Assembly: GCA_021904315.1 (NCBI GenBank) | Contig: CM038923.1 | Span: 19,288,038-19,352,037, forward strand | Source of the DNA: Sphagnum magellanicum | Lineage: Eukaryota; Streptophyta; Sphagnopsida; Sphagnales; Sphagnaceae | Length of the DNA: 64,000 bases | Reading direction: 5' to 3' | Shown here: positions 11,191 through 24,297 of the stretch, piece after piece | How the letters are laid out: the number at the start of each line of letters is the position of its first letter | Numbering within the stretch: position 1 is the first letter of the stretch | The notes under the pieces: model-generated | What the model was told of the DNA's origin: nothing | Database searches by the model: none | Seen by the model: the letters and a program-made list of their open reading frames with translations, nothing else | Translations under genes and position numbers: made by a program

Positions 11191-14100
11191 CCCTGTGGCC
11201 ATTGGCCCAAGTTATTTAACCCTCTTTGTGAGGGCACCCATCCCAATACTATTCCAGTTAATTTGACTTTAAGAGTTATTATACAAAGAAGAAAGAACCA
11301 TTAATTACAATTCAAAATTAATTTCACTATATATATAGTCCCAGTTATTTCGTTTTGTAAAATTTCATTCCCAGTTAAGCATTTGATGCCCTATTATGCT
11401 GAAACTGGCTCTTCTCAACCCCCCTAATCAACTGACTTTACGGATGACTTTATTCGCTCTAAATCCAATAACTTCTGTTTTGTTGGTTTGAAAATTGTGG
11501 GTGCAAGGTTCTCTTTCTTGTGTGCTCTTGTATGAAAGGTGGTTCTCTTCCGGGTGTGCTTTGGCAATGAACTTGGCTCAAGTAGATTAAACCCTCTTGT
11601 AAGGTCACCCATCTCAATGTTATCGTGTGACCATCCCAATATTGTCGTAGTCAAGGTGTGTGAGCTTAACTTTGGAAATCTTTATGGAACCTTGCTAAAT
11701 TAATTATGAAAGAATTTTTTTAAAAAATAAAATCAATTGATTTCTATAGACAAATTCATTTTAAATTTAATAACTTTTGTTTGTTGATTTGAAATTTGTG
11801 AAACGACAAATGAAACGTGCACATTTGAGTGCTTTTCAATGATACCAAAAGGCAGAATGGGGGCCCTTCACAATTTGGGAATGTTACAACATGGTCAAAT
11901 GCAAACAAAATAAATAATTATCTATATAAAATTTTTAAAAATTCTCTTGCACTTGCTTTAGAACAAATGGTAAATACCCAATTATTATTATTAGGTCTTT
12001 GCATTACTTTGCACTACTAGTGACGATAATTAACATAAGATCAAATTTTCAACTAAAGTTTTGCTAATATTTCAATAAATTATTTAAGATATGATTAATT
12101 GCCATACATTCACAATCCAAGATCACATAGATTGTTCATGAAATCCTTTTCATTTCCATTAATTTTAAAGTATGAAATTTTATTTTTATCTACTAAAACA
12201 GTAACATTTATGACATTCATTATGTCTTTTTTGGTGTCTTTCAACATTGTATCCAACAACCTCAATCTCTTTGTTGCCCACTATTGTTCAATTAGAAAAT
12301 TTCACACTTAAATAAGTCCTCTTGATTTTTCTAGTGTCCTTTAGGGTTTTATTGTGCGAAATTTCATGTCGTTGCAAAAAGAAATTGGGAAACGTAGTAT
12401 TTCATAATAAAATTCCTTGTTTTGAAAAAGAAATCACCAAACAAATGGTTGTTTTAAGTCAATCTAGCTAGATTTTTAATCTTGATAATTATAAATAGTT
12501 AGTTTATAAAAAGATTTTGGGATGTTCTTTAACAATGTTACATCAAAAAATTGAAAAATAATAATTTTTGATCAAAAACTAATTTCATGTGAAAAAAATT
12601 GCTAAAATTCAAGACATATAAGACAATTTGCAATCATGAGGTGTAGGTCAGGAACTTTAATAATAGTTTAATATCCAGGTTTCAAACTATAAATAATATA
12701 TTGTTTAGTACATCATTAAACCTAAAACTGAATTTGAATGAAAAGATGAAACACAAATGCACTTAATTGTGAAACATGCATTCTTAAATAACAACATGTA
12801 GAAAGGAATCTCAAAGTTTCTAAAACATTGGTGTGATATATAATGATAGTAGGTTAAAAGACATGTGGTTTATGATTAACATGAAATTGATTTAACCAAA
12901 ATATTAAATATTTGAATAATGTAGAATTTAAAATTAAAAGTCAAACTTTGAACATTTTTCAACTACATAGAAAATGAAATTTAAATAAAATTTTAAAATA
13001 AAATTTGTGATTAATTTTCATGATTTTGAAAGTCTTGCCCATCTTAATTTGCACCCAATTTGCAAAAATTGGTATATTGTTCACAAACTAAATCAATTTT
13101 TTTCTCATTTTTTTTTGTCACTTTTATTTATTTATTTTATTAAGCTTTTAAGACAACAAGTCATGCATCCTCCCATGCATTTCATTGAAATAATAACACA
13201 CATTAAAAGAAAATTTCAAACCTTACAACATATTCATGGCATGTGGAAAACACATAATGTGATTTCATGCATTCATACTATTTTCAGAGTTGCTTAAATA
13301 CATTGGATTATTGTAGTACAAAGAAAGCTTGAACACATGTTTATAAAATATTTAATGAATTTTGAATATTTCATGTCAAGTATAAAATATTCTTGAATAT
13401 TCCAAAAGATTGTGTATTTTTTTTCACAAAATTTTGTTCTTTGCAAATTACAACAATTCAAATTAAAGATGTTAGGTTATTATTTTAATAAATAAAATGC
13501 AAATATAAAAGTTACATATATGTACTATTATATAATAAACAAGATGGATTATTTTCTTCCAATAGGTCATATTTGCACAAAAACATTAGGACACAAATCA
13601 CCAAATGAATTTACAAGACATGTGTACAAACCATTTGATATAATCAAGTTGTACTTGCTTTATAACAACATTTTCATTTTTTATCATCTTCTACAATGTC
13701 AATAACAATTCTCAAGGTTTGTATAAGTTGTAAGGATATTTTGAATTCACATAATAAGAAATTGATAAATTTTATATTATAAGTTTATGAGGATTTATCA
13801 TCCAACAATGCTATTTGTAATGTGGACAATGTTGGCCATCTATCCATATAATTAATAAAATTTGAAATTGAATTTTCAAATATTGAATCTCAAAAAAAAT
13901 AATGAAAACATCACAAATTCAATCTATTATGAATACATAAAAGAATCATTTTTATTCAAAAGAATATTCATGCAAAGGTCTATGTTCTATACATTTATGA
14001 TAAAAAAAATTGGATTGCCAAACATGTTATCCCAATAGATATTTCATAACCATTTATTTTATCACAAAACATACACAAATTCATTTTAGTTTATTTATTC

Positions 14101-17100
14101 ATATTATGTATGCAATCTTATAGCAATGTTTGCATGGCATTTTACATATATACTATTTTGTAAACACCCATGATTAAAGCTTATTGAAATATCCATGATG
14201 ATGGGTAGGGAAAGAAACCACACTGAAATGAATTACAATGTTAGAAATTATAATTTGAAATTAATCTTAAAAGGGGTCACCTTTCAAAATAATAATTTTA
14301 GCAAATGCCAAAAATCAAGCTCTAACAACTATGGTGTGTATAATAGTAAACTTAGGGAAAAGGATTTTCATTCACAATTGCTCCACAAAACCCTAAGGTC
14401 AACTATTTTTTTCTATGACCACATTAATCCAACATTACATTGGGTGAGTGGAAAACTATGGAGGATGCTAAACCTAATGCATGCAATTGGGATTTTGCAA
14501 ATCTTGTGGTGTTTTATATGCAAAAAAAGGATTGGGTTACTTCAATGAATCATAACAATTTTACTCACTTTCAATACAAGGATTTAAAGGACAATCATTG
14601 TTAGTTGTTTCAAAAATTAATGACTTTTCATCCAAAAAAATGTTTTTGTATTATTTCCCACAATTCTCATTTGCCCAATGGTAGAAACAATTAAATTTCA
14701 GTGGCTTGAATGTTTCAAACATCCACTCACATGTTAAAATTGAAGACATATTCCATGTACATTGTAAAGGTTTTGCAATAGGGATCTTTGATTTATTTTT
14801 CAATTTTCAATTTTTACCAAATGTTGACTAGACTAAATGGCCAATGGATGTTTGATGTTATGCATGGTGGTGCCCAATTTGTGGAAAATAATGGTCAAAA
14901 GTTGTGGGTCAAAATTTTTGGGGCACAATTGCATCAATAAAATTGCCCAAAGCATAAGTAAATGGAATGTATTTGTCCCCCATTTTCATAATTGGTGTTG
15001 AGATATGCATTCACGTAACCCAAAGTGAAACCATTAAATTACCATATTGCATTTCTCATTCAAATATATCAAAATGTTTGTTAAGCAACAAAACATTACA
15101 TCTTGCTTTAATCATCGTAAACACAAAAAAAATAATGTTCCACCATTTTCTAACACCATGATAATATAAAGTAAAAATTGCACCGTAATGCATAATGGCA
15201 AAGGGGTTCAAACATGTTAATATGTACCAAAGTAGTTATAATTAATTACTTAATGTTTCATATTTCAAAATGGTAACTTAAATTGGTGTTGAAATTTTTG
15301 GATTTACTTATGTATCAACATTCATGTGATGATACAAATAAGTTTGAAATCAATCTAATGAATAGTTTGAAATCACTTATAACCAATGTTTATTTGAAAA
15401 TAACATATCTTGGGCACATTTTTTAATATAAACCTCAGCATAATAGCATAATGAATTTTCGATGTTTATAAAAATATTTATAAAAACAAAATTTGAATAT
15501 TCCAAAATAAGTAATCATCTAAAAAATTTAAGCTTATTTTAATATTTCAAAAATATTCCTATCTAAATAATCACCTAAGGAAGCACATTTGGCTCATCAT
15601 ACTATGCATATGACATTTGTTAATTTAGGCTTTGCATGTTATTGTGAACTAACAATGACAATCAATTGATTAATTTATGCAAAAAATGAATTGATATTGT
15701 GCAAATTAACTTCCATCCAAATGAAAATATAGAATGAAATTTCATGCAACTTGAAGGGAAATTTAATTCAATTTAATTCAATCCAAAATTGGAACAAAAT
15801 TGGATTCAATTGAATTGAAAAGAAATGGGATTAAATTGGTGGAGAATTCATTGAAAATCTGCTTATGAATATAATGTTGAGAAAAATAAATAAATAAAAA
15901 TTTAAGGACACACATCCAAGAAAAGACACCATTTCATGCTTCTTTACTAGGGAATGGGCTAATTAGGTTTTAATCTTGAACTATCCAAGTGGCAACTATG
16001 ACTTATAAAACCTAAAGTTGATATATAGGATACATTCATTTTGATGAATCACTGTCACTAGGATTTTGAAGTAGATTACCACAATGTTTTTTTATTTACT
16101 TTCCAAATTTCCAATGTCATGTCATATGCAAGCATCCCAAGAAGGATTTAGCTTTAAATGGTGATAGGTTTAAAAAACATGTCCAATTTTTTCTACTTAG
16201 TATAGAAAATGCCCCTTTCTAAAATCCAAGAAGAAATGTAGTGAAAAAAATTTCAATTTTTTTATATTTGATGATTTTTTTAAAATTATAAATAAAAAAT
16301 ATACCACATATAATTCTTATTTTTCTTTTTTCTTTTTTTATTTTTTCATTTTCCATAATATTTTCACACAAAAATATGGCTAGGCTACCGTATTAACTGA
16401 CTTGGTTACGCACCAATAAATTATCTTTTTGAAATTTCCAAAAACATCAAAACACAATTTTTTTTAACTGATGAAGGGAACTGCCAAACTTTGAACCACA
16501 ATTTTTTATATTTTCAAAAATCACATAAGGACAAAACAAATCATGTTTCCATTAACCATTAAATTATTTGAATTATCACTATCAAAAGCTAATGCATGAT
16601 ATTTGGTAGGTGTTAATTTTATATAGCATGCCATATGTTGCATTTCAATCAAATGGTTAATTTTTCAAACAATTAAACTAATCATCTTTTAATTATTCAT
16701 TTGACAACACGTATGATTATCCTTATATCATTTATGACCTTTCATATCATTGTTGCCCAAACATGAATTTTCAATAAAATAAAAATTTGAACTATAAAAT
16801 CTTTTTTTTTTACTATGAAACATGTACATTGAAAGAAATATGATCATTATTAAAGGCACCTTGGTATTGAACTAGGCTAGATTTTATGGTATTGTCCAAA
16901 TGGTACCATTTGATAAAATTACTTTAAATTGATCAATTATTCATAATCCAAGTGAATTGTCCAAAATGGATAAGCTTCCCAAAGCTTATAAAATTTGAAT
17001 GCAAATAAAAATTAAAAAAGAGGACAAGGTTAGGGTTGTAAGGACTTTCCTTTTCAACAAGTCATTAGGGTTAACAAGTGGTGTTAATGGTAATATCTTA

Positions 17101-18383
17101 TTTGGGTGACAATGAAATTACACAAAACCTAAGACAAATTCTTAATTAGTTTCTTGTTATTTTATTGAATTGAATGGTGAAAAGTTTCAAAACGCATCTA
17201 CAAGATGATATGTTTCATGAATACCCCTTGATCTTTTCTGGTTGCACAAAACAAAAAAAGTTTTGACCTAACCTATTACAACCAAATACAAAAATATAAT
17301 GTTTTATTTTATAAAATTTTATAAAATTTTGGCGATTGAAAAACCCAAAGTCATTTCATTTTTTCATTTTAGTTTTCTCTTTATAGCAAACTTTTGCTAT
17401 AGCCTAACATGTTGTAATTGTCATTGAAATTTTCACAACATTATTATCACTTAATATTTATGTGTTACCTTCCCAACATACATATGGAATTCTTGAAGAA
17501 TGTCAATGAACCCAAAATGGGATTGAATGTTGAAAGTTTTGAGATTACACCTTGGGATTCCCACATGTTATCCACCTTGTTTTGATAATAATAATAATAT
17601 ATATGTGTGGACTATTTTGTGGGCATTAGGGTAATGAAGAAAACATCATTTTTTTGTAAGAACTAAGTACCTTTCTAGTCTTTGTTTTGAATAATTCATA
17701 TCCATTATGTAGGTGTTTGTGGTTAAAGGCTATAAGAGTTACATATATAAGAAGGTAGAAAGGTAAAGGTTGCTAAAGGAAGATAATTCTATTATATTAT
17801 GGTGTATATCCTTTTTTGACATCCATGATATTGTTAAGGAAGTCAAGCCATTCATGTAGAAACTAATGTCAAAAGAGGAAAAAATTATGTTGATTGTAAG
17901 AATAGGATGTAACCACGAGCATTCTTTTCATGAAAGGTCTGCCAATGAAGTATACATGTGGAAAATGAAAGGTTGAAGTTGAAAGGCATTGTAAGGTGCC
18001 TAAAGTAAATCTTGTATCAAGAGGGATAGAAAATCAATGTAATGTCTTGGGTTGGATTCCACAAAACATGATGGGGGATTGATGTAAATCTAGTATGATT
18101 GGCTTCTATGTTAAATATTTATTTTAGAATATTAATCTTCCCTAAATGTTTCTTTGTTGTTGGAACTCAATTTAGTGTGAATAAGGTTATAATTTTAATT
18201 GTGTTTCAGGCATTAATATTCAAGGTGTGTTTTTTGAGTTTCATATTTCATATTTTAAAATTAAAAAACATGTGCAAGAGGAACAAGAACATGTTGATGC
18301 CAAATGTGTGTTTGTATTCTATTTTTACTTTAAACTTGAATTCATGTTGTTGTAGGTGAATATATTTTGAAACATGAAAAAAA
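11191..18383. other. AT-rich spacer, no gene seen
   Basis: About 7 kb of strongly AT-rich sequence with only short random open frames. I see no transposase or reverse transcriptase motif, no terminal repeats that pair, and no RNA gene. Several homopolymer A and T runs are present. It looks like old, decayed intergenic DNA. Confidence 0.6.
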
Positions 18384-18674
18384 ATGTTTGCAATATGCAT
18401 GTTTTTATTTGTGCAATTTTATTTATGGAAGGGGGTGGCAGGATTGGACATACTGCAACTTCCAGGTTGCCGAGCATTTGTGTTGAAAGCCATGCTGATG
18501 TGGGCTATCCATGACTTCCCTAACTACGGTTTGGTATCTAGTTGTCAACACCAGGGTTACAAAACTTACCTCCATGTGGGTCAAGTACCGTGTCCAGATG
18601 GTCCAAGGAGTTGGGGAAGGCTGTTTTTGAAGGAAGAAGACGATGGTTGCATTTTATTAATTAAGGCATGTTGA
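18384..18674 (+). pseudogene. CACTA (En/Spm) TnpD transposase fragment
   Basis: A 96-codon open frame contains LYLWKGVAGLDILQLPG followed by FVLKAMLMWAIHDFPNYGLV and a HQGY motif. This is the typical central block of the Transposase_21 domain of plant CACTA elements (W-x-G-V ... F-x-L-x-A ... W-x-x-x-D-F-P-x-Y-G). Residues after the HQGY motif lose the expected Cys pair, and the frame ends soon after, so this is a short decayed piece of a protein that is normally several hundred residues. No matching terminal inverted repeat was found next to it. A second fragment of the same class lies about 650 bp away on the other strand. Confidence 0.75.
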
Positions 18675-19326
18675 TGGCAGCAGTAGAGACATTACAGCAG
18701 ATGTCCCTAGGCAGTAGATACAAATGAAGTAAAACCAATAGCTCATCTACAAACTTGTTTGAAACCCCATGCACCTAACACACATTCATCAATAACATAA
18801 TAGCTGCTAGCTTTGTGTTTTGGGCACCTGTGTACAAGGACTCACATGCTTCGCGCAAGGCATTTGCTTCATCTAAGAAGTCATCCTAATATGTAATAGG
18901 TGCTTTAGGCTGTTCTAGATTATTAACCTCTGCACCATTATCATCTAGTGGTAGGTCTGACTATTTAGGCATGCTCTCAAGAATGGCTGTTAATTGCTCC
19001 ATGATCAAAAATGCTTGTTACACCATGTTCACAATGTTTATACCATCCACTCCCGAGCTTGCGTTAGTTCTAACAACTTCCACAACTGGGGCTTCAGCAT
19101 CACCTATGTTAGTTTTAATAGCTTCCACAACCAGGTCTTCAACATCTCGAGGCACAAATAAATCATCCAGCATTTGTGCAACCTAGACACTGTCGTCCAT
19201 AACCTTTGCTGGCATATGGGCTTGTATTTTGGCTACCACACCCCACTTTTCATCAGAGTCATGGGGCTCCCTTGGCCCCTTCCACACCCTAAACATGGAA
19301 CTCTTCTGGTTGACCAACAGGTGTGC
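18675..19326. other. Spacer between opposed transposase fragments
   Basis: No reading frame longer than about 70 codons. A low-complexity plus-strand frame at 18971-19186 is Ser/Thr-rich with two similar blocks (STTGASASPMLVLIASTTRS), reflecting a short internal duplication, and is not a recognisable protein. It probably belongs to the same decayed CACTA element. Confidence 0.35.
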
Positions 19327-19542
19327 CTAAACAGTTGCAAGCAATAGAGGTCGACCACCTCCTACACATTTAGCACATGGACATTTCATTGTCGTAATGC
19401 CATGGTTGTGGGCCCAATCCACCTCTCTCTTCCACAGGCTATTATCCCTATTAGTAATCCTTTCAAGGTCTTCCAGGTCATGACACCTATAAGGATCATT
19501 TAGTTGCCTTACACCTGCATTGAAGCCACTGCCCATGCCCAT
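19327..19542 (-). pseudogene. Transposase-associated domain-like fragment (CACTA)
   Basis: A 71-codon minus-strand frame ends in WAHNHGITTMKCPCAKCVGG. The spacing of the basic/aromatic stretch, HG, and the C-P-C-x-x-C motif resembles the N-terminal Transpos_assoc domain that precedes Transposase_21 in plant CACTA proteins. It points away from the plus-strand Transposase_21 fragment at 18384-18674, so the two cannot be parts of one intact gene. Either the element was rearranged or two copies lie head to head. The match is by motif only. Confidence 0.45.
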
Positions 19543-21131
19543 TCTGTGTCAGCGAACCTGCAATGCCATAGATCCAGGTCTACCAGTTAGTCAAGTAGGT
19601 GCAGGGTATTGGGAACAACACGATCACATATATGGCAAGTAGGCAACCACTACTTTCTCCTCCTATATTCCAACGACAAAATCTTCCACCAGCCATCAAC
19701 CTAGTTAGCTATTGTGTAATGTCCCTCCCTCCTTCTCACCTCCATTGTTTGCCTTTGGATTAGGAAGAAAATAATCTATAATGTGAATGTCCTTTCCAGG
19801 AGTAGGATTGTCACGAGGCTGATCGTATTCACTCCCAAACATACCTACCGCTTGCTTATAGATGATTGATGCGAATTAAAGCTTACCATAGCGGGGTTGT
19901 TGTCACAAAACTTCCCAAGAATGGAACTTTCACCAATTTTCGAAACTAGACAACATGGGAACAGAAGCAAAGAGAAAACAACTACTCACAGTCAGGGTTG
20001 CTATATTGATCTTCAATGATATGGACAACAAAAAGGTAGCAGATTAACCGTATAATATAATGCAAATATCCAAAATATTAAGGTGATGACCCTAGTTGGA
20101 TATCGCACTGGTGCCAAACTTGCTTTCGCTAGTAATGTAAAACATTCTGACCCGTCCAGGCATGGATGGTGCTACACTAGAAAACGTTCCTTAAATAGTT
20201 GGAAATAGCATCACAAATCTGCTCAAAACTCCTAAAGCCCCAAACATCCTTGACAAGTTGTGTCCGACAACAAACAATGAAATAAGAAAGACTTTGAAAC
20301 AACTACTGTAAAAGAGTTAACATTCCAGGGGACCTTGGTTCACCCATGCCTTGGGCCCTATGCAACTCTACGACTCAACGTCGATATCCCTCACCCAACT
20401 TTCGATTAACACTAGGAGGTGGCTCTCCATGACAACATTGCGTAGGTTTGATACAGAGGAAAATGGCATAGAAACGAAAAGTAGCTCGACATTCTCCCAT
20501 CCACTCATCCCTTTCATCCACATCAACATAGTTGTTTCATTTTGCATTTTAAAATCAACTTTTAATGATGATTACATTGGGCAGAAAACTAACTCGTTTG
20601 ATGGAATGTTAAACAACATGTGGTATATCCCCTCTTCCTGATTTAGTGGGTGTTCCAGCAAGTGGAAATAATTAGCTATAGCATTCTGCAAATTTGTTTA
20701 GAAAATTGCATCATTATTTGTTCTCATTCATTTTATAACAATGTAGGTTTCATGGCTCTAGTTTTTAACATACTTATGGACCATAATGATTGCATGATTT
20801 ATATTGTTCACAGCCGACCATCCTCCCATATGTCGATTTCCATACACCCATTGCTCTCACACAAGTCCATACAAGTCATATTTATAATCACACTTAAAAT
20901 TCAATTGCCTTTACAATACTACCCTTCAATCATTGGCTTGTTATCCTACCAATATGTCATTCCAAAACTAGGGAGAGAGTTCACTAAGTCATCAACATAT
21001 TACAATATTACACAAAATGTTGGTGATGCTAAATGGTACAAGCTGGATGTTTATAATTGCAGTACTAGCATTGCCAGAAAATCAAACAAGTTTGAAAGTT
21101 GAACATTAACATCTTTATCATATGGGTTATC
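19543..21131. other. No assignable gene
   Basis: Mixed-composition DNA with short open frames, the longest on the plus strand at 20650-21102 and 20351-20641. I recognise no domain in either. The stretch may still belong to the CACTA remains to its left or be the 3' flank of the FHA pseudogene to its right. Confidence 0.4.
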
Positions 21132-24100
21132 CTATTGGGTTTCTTCATCAAAATAAGATTTTTCGTTACTATCTCCAATTAACTGATCATTTACACGCGC
21201 TAGAACTTCAATGTTGATGCGGGGAGATGTGGGGACCATCTCCCAAGTGAATGTGTTGGCTGAACCTTTCATTTCCTCATAGATGGCATCGTCCATTGCC
21301 CTCACCATTGTGGCAAGCCCATCTTGCTGCTTTTGCTGCATGAATGCAACCTCTGTAGTTGTTGACTGTAGCACTTGCATTTGAGAATCCCTGCTACCCC
21401 ATTAGCCTCCCATGGGTGGTTAAAGTGAGCCTGTCCTACAACTTTCATTATGATAGGGGCAAAAAATGTACACCATAGTCCTTGACCACATCACATTGCA
21501 TACCCCAACTTTGGTCATGGGCACAATGGCATGCAACTTTACACTTGCTTCACAAGCAACTTGTTACACCCATACCATGCAACTCTACACTTACTTCACA
21601 CACACCACACAGATTCCATTACAACATGGCACACAGTCTTCTTAGACCAGTCACTTTACACAAAGTTGGAAACCAGTCCTACCAATGGCTTTAAACAAAG
21701 CAATAATGGACAACCTTATGTATACTCCAATAGATGAATAAAACCCTAACCCCACATACCATAGTATGGCACGATCTCTTGTGCATTCCAGTTTTCGTTT
21801 TTTGAGTGCCAACTCCCCAGAGACTTCTTCCATCTCCTTGACCAAATTTGCAACACAACATTTTGCATCCTCCATGGCTACTTACAATCCCAACCATCCC
21901 TTTTACACAATGAATGCCACTTACTTTGAGTACAACTATCCAAATTCACACATGAATATTTCTACTTTATCATGTGTACTATAAATTTGGGCATGCACCA
22001 CAAAGTAGTTTGCTACCCTCCACAACAAGCAACCGGAATAACCATTACACTCTCCAGACACCACTTACCAAATTCTGTCGCATATTCTCAATCATGAGTT
22101 CGTTTTGTTGATCTGATTCCTGCATAAGGTGAGCACCCCCTTGCCCAAGTGCTTATAGGTAGTTATGTGACCAATTCTTAAAGCAGTGTGATAAACTTCA
22201 CGTGACCCTCATGCAGCAGGTTGAGGCACAACTACGTTGATGATCAAATGTGGGTGAACATATTGATGGAACCTTAACTAATAGTTGTTCAGAGACAAAG
22301 TGGGTAGTAGATATGTGTGGAGTAGATACCTGAAGAGACTTGATGATGTCCTCATTTGCCTTGTTATGAAGAGTAGCACATGTGATGACATGTTTTAGCT
22401 CCTCTGGTAATACATTACATGCATGACCTAATTCAGCCTTGTGTCTTTCATCTACCTATGCCTTGTCAGTGCTATGCTGAAAGCGCTCACATCCTAGTTG
22501 GTGCTCCAAGTCCTAAATGGTCCCCTTGTGCCTGCAATCATAGCAACAACCACATGGTCTGTCGGTCCCTACCCCTGAAGGAGAAACACATCACAACAAG
22601 AAACCCTCCACTACTTCTAGTGTCCCTTCCACTCAACACAGGCTCTACAAGAGAAATTCATTTGAGACATGGTGAGATTCTAATTGTTTTTTTGACATCA
22701 AGGTATGACATGGCTACATCGGCCAGATGCTGCTCCAAGCCATCTATGGTGGATTACTGATGTGATAGGGTGGTTGCAGACTCGTTTAATTGGTTTGTTA
22801 TAGCAGAAAGGTCCACTCGCATGGCTTCAATTTGGGCATAGTATTTTTGAGTCATCAATGCCCGAACTTCTTCTAGCTCTTGTACATGCACACAATAATT
22901 CCCATCAACTTCTACCTGACTACACCAAATCAAAGCCCCCAAACAAAAACAAGAATTCTGAAACACCTTATTCATCCACTTGAATCATAAGAATCTAAAC
23001 AACTTGGATGCATTAAATTAGAAATGGCACCCACTGCATCATGATTTGCAAAAGCTAGATGGTAGTCAGACCACAACTTCTCAGTTGCTTGAGTCTGTGT
23101 CCTTATTTGATGGCGTAGTTTCTGCTCCAACCCCACAAAAAAATAACTAGGAGGGGCCCAATAAAGGTTTAGAATGCAACTAGTGGGGTCTAACAATGTG
23201 GATATAAAAACTAGGGACTAGTAAGTGAAAGCATAAATGCATAAAGTCATATAATCAGAGTTCTTCCTATGACACATATACATGTTTTTCATTATTGGTC
23301 GTACAAGCTTAAGAACTCACTTCGTTTGAAGCTTCCAGACCCCAAACATAACTGAGTGTCACGGGACCTCTAGGACCTCCATTCACCAGACCTGGAACCC
23401 ACTTACAATTTTCCCCCCCTTCTTGATCCAAGTATTTTGCCATCCAACCCCGACAGGTGTGAGGTGATTAACAATTCAACTAAATTTCCCAAAGCAATGT
23501 TGTTGGCCCCCAACAAGCACACTGCCATTAGCCTGATGGTTACAGGGATGCTTACGAGATGGGATGGATTTTCTCTTAAGCATTGTTTCTCTATTGGCTA
23601 TAATATTCGGGGTATGGGGAGTTGTCTTGGCTAGCACCAATATGTAGACGAATGCAAAAGCATCGTTTGGAAGGCACATGCAAACAATGATAAACTCTTA
23701 AAGCTTGTGACTTGTGGACAACAAACTAATTAGTGTGCCCATGAGTATAGAAAAGCTCATGGATGTAGTGATAGTTGCAAATAGGATGAAGAGTTTCACC
23801 GTGCTTTGGTGGACCACCAAATGACACAATATCTCCATGCTGAAGTTCCACCTCCAAGCCACTCCTCAGAAGCTTTTGCTGGTTAACAAAGATTCCATTT
23901 GAGCTGCATGACAAGGGACATGGTTGTGAGCACCCCGAAAGAAACCATTGAGATTTGTAACATAAACTTGAGGCATGTCATGAGTCCATCTAGAAGTTCA
24001 AATCATGGATCCTTCCTAGAGCAGCATGAAATTAGCCACATACACATAGGAAATTAGGTACACTATGCATAATCAATGGAGCTGAAGTGTGGGGCAAGAA

Positions 24101-24297
24101 CCAACAGAACATAGTACCTTGAGTCTGTGATGCACATTGTGGCATGATCTCCAGCACTGAATTCATGGTTGGGAGGCTAAATGTTCCCATCTACATCACA
24201 AATTCGTCGAATGATTGTGCAATTTATCCCACTGACATTTGGGCCATCAATATGGCACGAGTTTTCTTTTACCATTCGACCTAAAATATGCTCCACC
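21132..24297 (-). pseudogene. FHA-domain coiled-coil protein gene, broken by stops
   Basis: Exons with canonical splice sites can be followed on the minus strand: about 24297-24195 (HILGRMVKENSCHIDG, VSGINCTI), 24156-24118 (ITDSS), 23903-23800 (SNGIFVNQQKLLRSGLEVEL then HGDIVSFGGP), around 23638, 23401-23321, 23121-22966, 22919 to ~22705, 22531-22330, 22119-22069, 21877-21760 and 21390-21132 (stop at 21132). Exons 24156 and 23903 join in phase to rebuild the SSNGxFVN signature of FHA phosphothreonine-binding domains. The later exons are Gln/Glu/Lys-rich and look like coiled coil. Three in-frame stops break it: TAA at 22756-22754, TAG at 22515-22513 and TAG at 22458-22456. It keeps introns, so it is not a processed copy. 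I cannot name the orthologue. The donor of the first exon is uncertain. Confidence 0.7.

Noticed and set aside
23437-23679. Plus- and minus-strand frames at 23.44-23.68 kb as separate genes
   Set aside because: The region lies between FHA pseudogene exons; the minus-strand part ending near 23638 reads as an FHA-end exon and the rest as intron.
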